In this document: positions 42,318-54,534 of the stretch, piece after piece
Position numbering within the stretch: position 1 is the stretch's first letter
Layout: each line of letters opens with the position of its first letter
Source: Sphaeroforma sirkka
Lineage: Eukaryota > Opisthokonta > Ichthyosporea > Ichthyophonida
Direction of reading: 5' to 3'
Length of the DNA: 64,000 nucleotides
NCBI GenBank assembly: GCA_001586965.3
Contig: LUCW03001614.1
Span: 51,001-115,000 of the forward strand
Program-made: the position numbers and the translations under genes
The notes under the pieces: generated by a model
The model's input: only the letters and a program-made list of their open reading frames with translations
Database searches by the model: none
Told to the model about the DNA's origin: nothing

Positions 42318-44230
42318 CTATTTCACTCTACCGCCCAGCGCGGTCCCCGTGCTGGTTTCTCTGTGACAATTTTTAGGTGTGCAAAAGCTGACTAAGCTAG
42401 AGTACCCTTCGTATCCGGCATACACTATATGATACGCTAATGTGCATGCTGTAGTCCAATATTGCAGATACTTATAACCCTCCAACACTTTGTGGAGAAC
42501 AACACTGCAAAAGCAACATGTGATCACCGCCGCCAGGAGTGCACCATAAAATTGTAGTTGCAAAATTGGTAATTCAGCATCTTTACATATCGATACACGC
42601 TATAGTCACTTCTGTGCTCCGTGGCAGTTGACTACGAGAGTGCGCTGGACAAGACATCGGCGGTTTTAGGCGGAGCCACAAGCATATAGACACATGATAT
42701 GCACACAAACGTGTACGTCGAAGTGGGTTCAACCAGCTCCAAGAGGGTGTGCAACACTATCCATCAATACACTATTCTTGACACTGGTATCAGCGCACGA
42801 CTGGAGAAGTAGTCACAGAAATACTACACGCAAGCACTGCTACACTGCGCTTAAATGTGTTGTTCAACGCAGCATCACGACAACGACAGATCGGACACTG
42901 AAAAAGTGTACAACGGATGAGTCTCTTTGACGTTGCCCATGAGTATGCCGGCGGAAACAAAACAAACAAACCACATACACTATGGCTATCTATACAGATC
43001 AATCACAGGCTCGCAATAGTTGAAGCCTAAGTAAGCATTTGTATGTAAACCACACAACAATTCCGAACCCACCGGAATACTCTATAAAGCCTTTCCGCTT
43101 CTCTCGCAGTACTAAGGCTATCATCTCAGCGACGTGTTGTTCTATGATATTGGCCACTTCTCGCTGTATTGTGAGTTTCAGACGGATAGGCCTATTCAGT
43201 ACATGCTATAATGGGTAGGTACAAAGCACCCTCAACCACTAAGGTAGGGGGGACCTGCGGTGAGTATAAGCTGTGGGTATCAGGGGATACACTATGCACG
43301 CACCATATAACTGCACGCACCATTTAAGATCATGCACAATGCTGATAGCCTTGATCTTGGGTTGAAACGTTAGAATATGCCGGTATGTCAAGAGTAACAT
43401 GCTTGAGAGTGAGTTTATTGGCAACGCTTTAATGTTGCAATATGGGAGCTGCCTTCACTTCTAAACAGACTTTCACATATGAATCAAGCCAGGTCCTCAT
43501 ATCCTATAAAGTCTTCCCGTATGTTTGCAGTTCGCTACTAAGCACTATGCATATACCATAGACTATAGACATATGCCGTAGGCTATAGGCATATAGTTTG
43601 ACTAGGCTAGGTTAGAACAAAGAAGTGTGTAACCGACCCAGCAAGCCGCGACCGCCAGAGGCCGCACCAGCCTCAGTCTCAGACCGTAAGGTTGTGATCA
43701 ATAGTTCACTAAGTCGGACCAACAAAAACTTGGGTGTTCGAGCGATCAGAGCTAACGTAGGCAGGGAGAGTGTCACTCAAGTAGCTATTACAATAGAAGT
43801 AGTAGCATATTCGAGAAGTCAATCTAGGTTGGCGATATGGAGTTGCAAATACACGCTACACATGTGTAAATATCGCATGGTATGTATATGTCATGTATGT
43901 GTTCGACCTACAAGTATGCATACACACATGCAAATGTACGTGTGTTATGTTTATATCGTGTACACATGCAGGTGTGTGCTATGTTTATAACGTGTACACA
44001 TGCAAATATACGTGTGCTATGTTTCTATCGTATACACATGCAAATATACGTGCACTATGTTTATATTGTGTATGCAATCGACCTGTAGGTACACAAACTT
44101 ACGTGAACTAGGCACAAAGTATCCCGTGCAACCCTTGCTTGCTCGGGTGTTCAGGTACACTCACCTCGTGCTGTGCGACCAGTTCGGCCATTTCAGACTT
44201 GTGTTCCACATCCTGTGTCTGCTTCGGCAT
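42318..44230 (-). CDS. unrecognised gene, several exons (model incomplete)
   Basis: A clear first exon runs 44230-44165 (MPKQTQDVEHKSEMAELVAQ and onward, phase 0) with donor GTGAGT. An internal exon at 43205-43073 follows TTATAG and reads VLNRPIRLKLTIQREVANII...ALVLREKRKGFIEYSG, ending phase 1 at GTGGGT. A likely terminal exon at 42504-42318 follows TTTTGCAG (KVLEGYKYLQYWTTACTLAY and onward) to TAG; its phase (2) does not match directly, so at least one exon between is missing. A small candidate exon near 43507-43463 (DMRTWLDSYVKVCLE) fits phase 0. The product starts helical and charged. No family recognised. Confidence 0.5.
43915..44085. repeat. ~42-bp repeat, 3-4 copies
   Basis: Units containing GTGTACACATGCAAATATACGTG and TATGTTTATA repeat at about 43955, 44000 and 44040, inside the first intron of the 42.3-44.2 kb gene. 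Confidence 0.75.
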
Positions 44231-45160
44231 GGCTTCTCAGTAGTATTTTCCTTAAATTCGTTTAGTCTTCAGAAGTGCATGTCTACGCAGAGAAGTACAG
44301 TCACGGGGAACTGAGTGTAAGCAATGTGATCTCAGAGTCATTGCTTGCAGCTATGGAGAGTCCGAACACTATCGTGTGGTGGTAACAAGCAGGATGATTA
44401 GAAACATAGACTATTAACAGGCCACAGATGCACACACGCTCACAGTCATATCCCCTGTTTATAGAAATTTAATAGTTTGCACACTATCGTGTGAAAACAC
44501 CAATTAATACCTCGGGCTTCCAGAGTATCAACGGGCCACATATACACACGCTTAGTGGTTTAGTCTCAGTTTGAAGTTCTTTGCCTTTAATCTAATGACG
44601 ACAAGTAAAGAACTAGCCTATAAGCACACAAGGAGTTAATGGTATACAATCTAAACGCACGTCTAGTGGCGCAACAAGTGTAGACGAAGGCATACCATGC
44701 ATTCTCGTGTAAGATGTTATGATATAGAGTGCAATGAGGGTAGATCGACTCTGAAGTAATCATGTGATTATTATCATACAAGCTTATAGCTAGGTACAAT
44801 GCTCAATTAAATGTACCTTTGCTTAGTATATGTGTTTATTGTAGAAGCTATGGTACAAACCATGTACCATACATGTCCATACGAACCGTGTATCACGTTT
44901 AATATGTGTATCTACGGTATGGACAGTGTATTGTTCATATCAAAGTATATACCAAGTATCGTTCTTATCGAGTGTCTATATTTAATTCCGTGATAAATAT
45001 ATGACTGTCTAATATTATTATTTTTAAACCATAAAAAGCCACAGGAATATGATAAAAGCTAAATGTTTGCCGCCTAAAGCGAGCTTCCATATTTAGGGAG
45101 TAGCTGATACACACCGACTTTGACAGTTTGACTGCCACCCTTTAGAAAATGTGAGCGCGA
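44231..45160. other. intergenic, nothing recognised
   Basis: No domain or convincing exon on either strand. Small inexact repeats (CACACGCT, ACTATCGTGTG) occur near 44370-44550. Confidence 0.5.
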
Positions 45161-45457
45161 GATAAGATAAATGGATAGGTACGTATATACATATGTTTAT
45201 ATGATAAGATAAATGGATAGGTACGTATATATACATATGTTTATATGATAAGATAAATGGATAGGTACGTATATACATATGTTTATATGATAAGATAAAT
45301 GGATAGGTACGTATATACATATGTTTATATGATAAGATAAATGGATAGGTACGTATATACATATGTTTATATGATAAGATAAATGGATAGGTACGTATAT
45401 ACATATGTTTATATGATAAGATAAATGGATAGGTACGTATATACATATGTTTATATG
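45161..45457. repeat. 42-bp minisatellite, 7 copies
   Basis: Units start at 45161, 45203, 45247, 45289, 45331, 45373 and 45415 (GATAAGATAAATGGATAGGT), almost identical; one copy has two extra bases. The minus strand is open as a 14-residue repeat, but no start, leader or conserved context suggests it is translated. Confidence 0.95.
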
Positions 45458-46620
45458 CCCACATCTATATAAATCACCAGTATGAGCACTATTACACATG
45501 TACATAGGTATAAATATAGTTACTTACTAAAATACATATGAGGCTGATTATCATCAGAAAGAGAGACATCAGCACATAAATGCATATATAAGTACATACA
45601 TACGCTCCCCCCCCCCCCGTCTATATAAAATCACCAGTATGAGAACCATTACATATGCACATATGCACATCAAATGGGTCGACTGAATACTAAATGAATA
45701 GAAATCTGGTTGTCACTAGAAAAGAGAGATGACATAAATGCATAGATACATAAGCACATCTATATGCGTCACAAGTAGTTGTATATTCACATAGACATAT
45801 ATGAGTATTAGTATAATATATTGTATAGGTAGCAGTCGCTCAATACGAAATACACAGCAGTCTTGATTGTCGCTAGAGAAAGAGATAGAGGGAGCAAGAA
45901 GATCAGCGTGTAAATACATACATACGTATGTTTATATATCCACTTGCCAGTATGAGCACCAATACTGGGCATGTATAGGTAGTAGTATAGTATAATGTAT
46001 GTATGAAAGTCGCTGCATACAAAATGCATAGCAGTCTGACTGTCAATAAAGAGAGAAGGGTCAGCACATTAATGCATACAGCAATACGTTTGTATACCAC
46101 AACTATATAAATCACCAGTATGATTATCATTACATACCCGCATAAGTATATATATAAGAAATAGTGTATAATATAATGTATGTGTTGAAAGTCACTGAAT
46201 ACGAAAATAAAGCAGTCTGACTGTCACTGGATTGGAAGAGAGAGATCGGCACATAAATACATAGATATGGTTATATACCCACATTTATATAAACCACCAT
46301 TATTACCTCTATCACATATTCACATAGGTGTATATAAGAAATAGTATAAAATTATATAAGCACACCTATATAAATCACTAGTATTACCACCATTACATAT
46401 TCACATAGGTCTAAATAAGTAATAGTATAATATAATGTATGTGTCGAAATCGTTGAATACGAAATACATAGCATTCTTACTGTCAGTAGGATAGGAGAGA
46501 GAGATCAGCACATAAACTACATACATACATAGTTTATATACTCATCTATATATGTCACCAGTATGAGCCCCATTGCATATTTATATACACATTTCAGCAG
46601 TGGTATAATATAATGTATGT
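45458..46620. repeat. degenerate ~90-180 bp tandem array
   Basis: Seven or eight diverged copies share CTATATAAATCACCAGTATGA, later TAATATAATGTATG, then GCAGTCTGACTGTC and GAGAGATCAGCACATAAAT. Copy starts lie near 45463, 45621, 45765, 45945, 46104, 46281, 46370 and 46540. A C12 run interrupts at about 45608. Confidence 0.75.
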
Positions 46621-47379
46621 TAATAAGTTTATATATACGACATGGGACGACATATGCAACTATGTAGGATTTATTGTAGTTCATTATCGATTTTATGTGT
46701 GCGATCGATTGCAACGCTAGTATTGATTTACAATTGCCTAAGAAATTCCGGTCACGAGTCTTGATTGTATCCAGAACCAAGCTTTCAATAAATATCCAAA
46801 CAAGACTTTTCTAGTAAACATAGTTCACAATTATAATGCATATCAGTCAGATGAATACTTGTGCTTGGTTAGTGGGCTTCAATTGTTCCGACGAAATGCT
46901 CGCGGCTTCCGCAAACACACACTTTTTAGAGCTATATACATTTAGTTCGCCATAAAATATTTGGACAAATCTCTGAGTTCGCCGTATTAGAATTGCAACG
47001 TTCGATTTAGCAATCTGCCCGTCCCGGCAGGGGAAGTATCAGTGCGGTTGGTGAAGTAAGAGATCATACAACGGATGATGCAAGATCCCTTCTGGTACAA
47101 AACCTCAACATAATTAGTACAGCTAGAGTCTGCAACCTGCGCTGAGTGATAAATTTTGCGATGGCCATTGAATTGTCGATCGAACTCATTCCAAATACAT
47201 TATTTATGTTTCTTAGAACAGAACATTTATTATATTTCACGAGAGGACGTGCGTGCATACAACACACAAATACTAACGCGACGCTGATAAGAAATCTTTC
47301 TCAGCAAACATTGTTACTCGATCATTCTAGTACGGCTCATCTATGTCATTTCCACTAATTGCGCCTTTCAACCAGCAGC
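46621..47379. other. intergenic, nothing recognised
   Basis: Between the tandem array and the last exon of the monooxygenase gene. No domain seen. Confidence 0.5.
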
Positions 47380-50300
47380 CTACTCGCTTTCCGCCTCCAA
47401 CGGAACCCAATTCGAGCATAAAGTAGGGAAGGAACCGGTAAGGAAAGCGCTGTTTAGGATGGAACGATAGTGTTAAGGTTTAAGATTTGCGGATGTCTCC
47501 CCAGGTGACTCAGATTATTCATTAAACCGCCATCATAGCTCACACAGTGATAAAAGTGATCATAGAATTTAAAAGTGGTATAGGGCAAAGATTTAGATAC
47601 AAATATGACAAATACTCTTCAAACACTCTGCACCATGAGCAATAACGTAAGCGAGATGAGTGCAAAAGTACGAGAGAAATTGAAAACAAATAAAATCACG
47701 GTCTACGCACCAATTATATTTTTTGATTCAATACCCACCCACCCACCACACACTGCAAAAACAAGGCATACATACCCATAAGTTGTCCCAACGCAATCCG
47801 CGAGACCGTCCATCAAGCTCAGACAATCCTGAGGGCAAACGCCACCGAATTGTGACGCATCACAAGTAGCATTGAACACCGATTGGATCAAGCCTTCAAT
47901 ATTGAGCTTATCTGAGATGATGAAAACAAAGTATATATTTTTTCTCGTCAAAATCCACAAAAACAAACTTAGGAGCTTTCGTATCACAACCTGCGTCAGG
48001 CTTACGCCACACTCAGTATGAAATCAGTCAGAGTATGTATGCGTGGCAGAAAGGTTAAGTTAATCGAGGCTCATGATAAAGACATATACCTTCGTCGCCT
48101 GCGTTGAGGAAAACATCTGTTATTTTTTTGGTAGTCTCATCTCCAAGAGCTTGTGCACATTGCGCTTTGATAAAGGATACTATCACGGGCATAAAGTTCA
48201 TCTGAGGCTTCTCACTCAGACTTTCCTCACATCCTGGCTTGTCGCCCGATACAGGTCCCGGATGAGACAACACAAACTGTGAGGTGCTGTCAGTTGGTAG
48301 TAGATCTCCATCGTAGAAATCTCTCGTTCTGCATTTTATCTGTGTCGTCGAATAGTCAAAGCATAAGCAGAATAAGGACCGGTTCAATGGGCTTAGTATC
48401 AACATATCGATCACACTCAGCTGGCAGTGCGGCGCGCGCGGACAAGGATGTGCAACACAAAAGTGATTAACATTTTTCTTTTGCTTCAATGCACAACGTT
48501 GGAGTCAAAACGCCAAATAGAAACAACCTCCAACCTGCCTTAAAGATGGTGAATAGAATCGACAAGATGTATTCTACAAACAAAGTCAAACTTATAAACC
48601 ACATACATTGTCTTTGGGATAGTACATGATGTTATTGTAGCACATTTCTTCTTTAGTAGCAATGCCACCCCAAGTGCTCTCTGTCCGCCCTTCGGAATTG
48701 AAGACGCACGTGGTCTGGATAGCATCTCCGTTTCGTATTTCGGTAGGTTCATATAATCCATAGTATTGGTCATCAAACCAATATGCCATTTCCCGCCCTA
48801 ATTCGCCGATCTTTTCACAGCTGCGGTAGTGTTCATTCCATACAGCGCGGCCGAGCAGATGTGCATGTCCCCACCAAGCAAATGCGGTGACCGATTCCTG
48901 TGGCACGAAATTTCGAATATAAATACGAGCCAGATATATTTCAAGGTTAGTAACTGTAAACTGTAACAAAACCCTATAATATAACTCTGCAGCACGGTTA
49001 TAAATCCACAATTTACAAAGTTGAAGTCAAACTATTACCACAAATATATACCACTCTGGCTACATACAAATATATACCGGCTACATACAAATATATACCG
49101 GCTACATACAATTATATACCGGCTAAATACAAACAAATACCGGCTACATACAAATATATACCGGCTACATACAAATATATACCGGCTACATACAAATATA
49201 TACCGGCTAATTACAAATATATACCGGCTACATACAAATATATACCGGCTACATACCCCAGCTTCCATATCAACTTCGCAAATGTGCGATTTGAAAAAAC
49301 TAGGCTTTAGTGGTGGTATCTCTCCAATGTTAACACCCAAGGCATAGCCAGTCTGGAATATACCAGCGTCGTAGGTACGCAGGTCAGGCGTGAAATGAAG
49401 AATTACACCAGACCTGCAAAATGTAAACAACAGCAATAGAAAAAGTTGTGTTAAACGACACGCTTGAGCCGCGGCAGATTAGTTGCTTTACATGACTAGC
49501 ACTCACCACAGCAAAGACTAGTTGCGCTAAACACCCGCAATATACCACACCACGTACATAAACTAATATAAAGAGCTGGATCCCGAACTGAATAATACCT
49601 TCTGATTGACACAAGACGATACATATTACGCGATCAGCGACATGCACTGGGCGTTCTCACACAAATCGCTACTCACACATACATGTCATAGTCCCCTGCT
49701 TCCTGACCTGGATTGTCGTAGTGGATTTGCAGATGTAGGTAGTTATTCAGGGTTCCGTTCTCAAACCTGATGCCGGCCTCCGCTGGAAGTCTGAATGTGC
49801 GGAAGAAAAGGCATAAAACATCCAGATGCGCTTACCTCAAATTACTTTATGCAAGCCCATAGCACGACTCGATATTACAACTGAGAAAAAGTGCTATGTT
49901 GAATAGTCTCAGGAGCAGAACTTCAACTCCAGCAGTATTTCCCTAGAGCGCCTAATACCTATTTGTGAGTCTTTCCTGATCTAATACTAGAAGTAGCGTA
50001 CCTTGATTTCGAGACCCCTGGGGCCCAGCCCCAAATGAACTCGGAATTCTCGCAATCTGCCTCTTCCATGGGTAGTCGGTGTATTTCCTCTCCATTCTCG
50101 ATGATATCGCCAGCATCTTTACAGCCAAACTGATAAGAATGGTGATTTTCACGACAATTATTAACGTTAATATATTACTGGACTTCAACGATCTCGCAAC
50201 GCAAATTCGCAGCAAACAATCGCAAAACTGCTCAAGCCGGACGGAAAAGCGACATGACCAACTCAATCATCTTCAAATTCGCAGCTGCACTCCAAGCTAT

Positions 50301-51706
50301 AATGCTAAAGTGTGAGAACTACAACTATTCTTACTTACCAGGAGGAAGTGATGTACCTTCTCTACGTTGCCAACAATTGCCTCCGCGCCCACCATATGGA
50401 GCACATCGTGCTCACTAAAATCGACCTTGAACCCGTAGGTTATGTATTCCGTCACTTTTGCCGGCAATGTTATGTTATTCTTCATTATGTAAGTAACAGA
50501 CATCTGCGGTTGTTTACGGCAAAGATAAGTTTATAAAATTGCCAGGACACTATGGATATAAATCGACTAGGAGAAGATTACTCTATTGACCTAAACGAAA
50601 CCACATACGCCGACGGACAAAACAATACATACCTCGCTCTCGCCAGGTTGATACCATCCCTCTTTTTCAGCATCTGGAGGTGTCCATACAGACTCTGATA
50701 TTTCATCCCGATCAATCTCACACTTCACGGCTGAAAGATCAAAAGTGTGCTTGTCCAGAGAATTTCCTGTATTAGCGTTAAAATACAAATTGAAAAGACT
50801 GCATGCAAATGAAAACGTGACACAAATGCACAGCTCTATAATCGTACAAGTCAAGGACAATCAATTTGGATGTTTATCGTTTCTGTAAGGCAACATGTCA
50901 TCTGCGCAATCGTCTCAGTAACGTGCCTACGAGGCGTAAGACCAATAGATTACCTGGATGTGATGGTCTAAATTCTGGATTTAAGAGTGAAATGTGTGGT
51001 GAACTACCCACCACCCACTGGCAACAAGGATCCCCGAGCTCTTGACCATTGGTGAGACCTACAGTATGAAGCAAATAATATAGAAATTATACATATGTTA
51101 GATGCGAACAGCTCAGAGAAGCGTCATGACCATACTCATCGATGCACGTACTGGGCATTCTAATACACAACTGCGAATTGTAATCGTTTCATAACACAAA
51201 TATCTTATGACCGCAAGAACATAGGGTAGCAAACTAACCATCGTCATCGCTATCCTCATTGCATAGCTCTAGTGTCCACTGGTGGCCGTTGGCTGCTAAA
51301 CTAACCCCAAATGGATTCAAAGGAAAAGAACCGCCAGCGCAAGTGGCGTGACCCAATCCCTCGCAAATACCTGTTCAAACAGAACAAATATCAGGTTTGA
51401 ATACATCGGGGTATTGATTCCAAGACTCGTTGATGCAAGTACCATGGTTCATCAATAAAGCAAGTTCGGATAGGAGTGAACGCGAAGGCATGACTGGAGT
51501 AATCGCACATTCGGTAATCGCACATTCGGAAAATCAGCTTCAACAAAAGCTAAATATCTTCCACCTTCACGATTGCAGTCTTTTGCACCGTCGAAGCAAC
51601 GAACTGCCGCACCATTGGGTACTCGATTCCTGTATCCTGGTAGAGCCACACTTTGACTCGCACCGAGTGATAAAAGCAAAGTACATGTCTTGCGTAAATT
51701 CGTCAT
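47380..51706 (-). CDS. secreted temptin-domain copper type II monooxygenase (DBH/PHM/MOXD-like), 12 exons, ~605 aa
   Basis: Exons 51706-51565, 51370-51239, 51058-50954, 50766-50633, 50503-50339, 50129-50002, 49790-49683, 49413-49257, 48897-48607, 48339-48090, 47911-47776 and 47449-47380 all chain in phase and sum to 606 codons. A signal peptide (MTNLRKTCTLLLSLGASQSV) leads into a temptin-like domain: LPGYRNRVPNG, GH, NPFG, LCNEDSDDDG, LTNGQELGDPCCQW, SHPG. The monooxygenase N-domain follows (VHHFLL, FIWGWAPG, LQIHYDNP, LRTYDAGIFQTGY), then the C-domain with the HAHLLGR copper motif, GDAIQTTCVFNSEGR and EEMCYNNIMYYP. Family members use two coppers and ascorbate to hydroxylate small amines or peptides in the secretory or extracellular space. 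A Cys-containing C-terminal extension is unassigned. The last exon is least certain. The substrate is unknown. Confidence 0.9.
49047..49256. repeat. 21-bp minisatellite starting at a 5' splice site, ~10 copies
   Basis: On the minus strand the intron after the exon 49413-49257 begins GTATGTAGCCGGTATATATT, and this 21-bp unit repeats about ten times (starts at 49256, 49235, 49214 and so on). Eight or so copies keep GTATGT, each a potential donor. The array occupies the first ~210 bp of the intron. Confidence 0.92.
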
Positions 51707-53882
51707 GGGATAATTTTATTTATATATAACCGAATATGTGTCTCTCTCAATGTGTGATACAATTTAAGAGTGAAGTTCGCGTCCCCACACCAGACTATAT
51801 ATATTGCAAATTAGTTTGGTTTTGTTTTGTTTTGTTTTTTATATATATATATTGTAAAACAAAACAAAAATAAAACAATATAATAACTACATATTTATTT
51901 TACATAACATTTTTTTTTCAACCCCGAGTCCCCGACCCACAATAGGCCATAGCCTCCTAATTGAGCGTAGCAGGCAATGCGGCTATGCCCTACCGAATTT
52001 TAAAAAAAAAGAGTGTATGCAGAACATTTCTTAGAATTTATACCTCCGTTGAGGAAGAATATTCAAAAAAAAATAGACGGGCCTGGTTGCAGATTCCGAC
52101 TGACGAGTGCCGACATGTCGAAAAGTATTGTAGGTTTAAAACCTTTCCGGCATATCGAAAAGTATTTGACGTAAATAATATAGAGTTTCCGACATGTATG
52201 TATATATTTATAGTCGGTCTGGTGGTAGGGTGTTGGTCCGCCTGTCGCTGGAGCCAGCGACTAAATTTTTTCAGTCATCATATTCGATAATACAGAGAAT
52301 CAGAATACATATGGTTTTCTATACTCTTTACTTGTATATTTGTTATCATGCCAAAGAACTGTACTGTATGCGGTCAAAAAATTAAAACAATAAAGGACAT
52401 TTAATCTTGCGACAAAGCATGCAGTAGAATGATATGCAAGTGTTGAAATGATTATGGACACCATGTAAAATGGATGGTCTGAAACTACTTCCAGACTACC
52501 TTTCCGACATTCGAAAAGTTTTGAAGATCTAAAACATTTCAGACATGTCGGTAACCTTTCCGACTATGTCTAAAACTAGGTCAGGTACAATGACAATGTA
52601 AATACATATTCAACCGTATAGACTGTAGACTCCAGAGCCTAGAACTCCAGCTCCAGAGTCCAGAGTTGCAGACCCGTTCGTGACTGAGCTCCTAAAGTAG
52701 TAGAGCCCACTTTGAGGTGTGATTGCCTGAATGACTTGAAATTGAGATTGATCAATGTATAGAATTTGTTTGACTTTTATGGTTGTCTGACTCAGGTCAT
52801 TTTCTTTTTTAGTAATAATAAAAGAGCCCAGGCCTCCACAGGCCACACCGCCACAGCCTCCCGCAGCACCCCCCCCCCCTCTTGCCCTGCTGTTTGTGTG
52901 GCCACTGACTCACTGGATTACTGAAGCGATCTATATCTATTAGACTAAATACTACTAGTAGTATAGTAAATATTTAGGCTACTACGGTACTACCTCTCTT
53001 TCTACTTGTATTAGAGAGGCTGGCACGAGGTCACAACTATACGAGTAAACGATCGTCGCAACGTGTCGTCACAGTAACATACTATGCCAAGTCTGTAGAT
53101 AGACGACATTGTTGTTTACTACTACTTGTCATCTCTTGTGTTGATAACAAACAGGTAAATGGCGTCTCGGTGCGTCGCCATAGGCAAAAGACATGTCGTT
53201 TACCAGATCAGGAGGACTGCCCGCCTTTACGTATGCGTACAGCTGTTTGCTCAGAGCATCTCAATTATTTATTCTCATTCCTCGAGTAATTGTAAACTGT
53301 ACTGTAAAGTACTTTTTTTTTTAAAACTCATCAGCACAGTCATTTTTAAATACAGTATACATACTGACATAGATAAGTTTTAAGAAAAAATAACACTAAC
53401 TTATGTAATCTATACACTCAAGAGACACAGTGTACTCTGTAGTCTGTAGTCTGTATTTATGCAGTCTGATATTTTTAATAAAAAACATGAGTCATGATGT
53501 GTTGCTTGACAGCAGTTGACATAACCACAAGAGAAGTAAATATGTAAATAAGTATTTTAAATATTCATAGCCTTTTTTAAAGTATAGACAAAGACCACTA
53601 AATATATATTTTAGAAAACAACTACTGTTTGTTTTTAAAAAATACTAAATATGTATACTTGTAGAGAGATACTGTATTGTTATTTTAAAAAGTGAATAGA
53701 TACTCACATAGTCTCTATATATTTTTATATAAAAACAGGATTTATTTAGGACTTTTATGTACAAAGAGACACCCATGATGATTGATGAGGCGATAACTCA
53801 GACTCCAAGTCCTAGAGTCGAAAAGATATTTTATTTAGTAGTAGTTGTATGTTATTTATAAAAAAAATTCTGTATTTTTTAG

Positions 53883-53923
<41 letters not shown>

Positions 53924-54534
53924 TGTATAAAAAAATACAACGGTTCATTTTCATTTTTCATAAGCCTACTGAAATCTGAAATCTGAAATCAAACAATCGA
54001 TGTCGTTTTGTATTTGTTTATTTTTAAAAACAAATCAAACAAAGATTTGTCACTTGATAAAAAAGTTGTATGTAGAGGAAGCGGGCATTTTATAAATTTC
54101 TGTACTCTGATCGTATTGATCTGTTTTATACTTTTACCAATGTAGAACGATCAATTTCTAAAAAAATAGTTTTCTATCCATGGGGCTATGAGCTGTCGAG
54201 AAGACTTTGAGACTTTTGAGTCTCTGAGAGTAGCGTTGAGACAGGGCCACCCTATGGTGGCAATCGCTTTTAAAAAATGATGCAGGAAACCACCCCTACT
54301 TCACCCAGGCACGGCACACACTAATAGTGACCCGATTCGGACGTTTGATAGCGGAAAATGTTTACAATGACCTGATTGAGAAAATCACCCGGACATATTT
54401 TTGGATTTGTACTTAATTCAAAATCTAGTTTTGACAAATCTTGAAAATTTGGCCGTTTGTTGTGGAACCCACCTTGCAGTACGAATTTTGGACTTTTGAG
54501 GGCAGAAATCAACATCTTAGCCCATTTCTAAGAC
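51707..54534. other. gene-poor, AT- and homopolymer-rich DNA
   Basis: No recognisable gene. It contains an inverted repeat of GTTTTGTTTTG with AAAACAAAACAAAA around (TA)n (about 51818-51870), a family of short CCGACATGTCGAAAAGTA-like repeats at 52111-52570, and (TA)n at 53886-53920. Composition and texture differ from the gene-rich parts. Confidence 0.6.
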
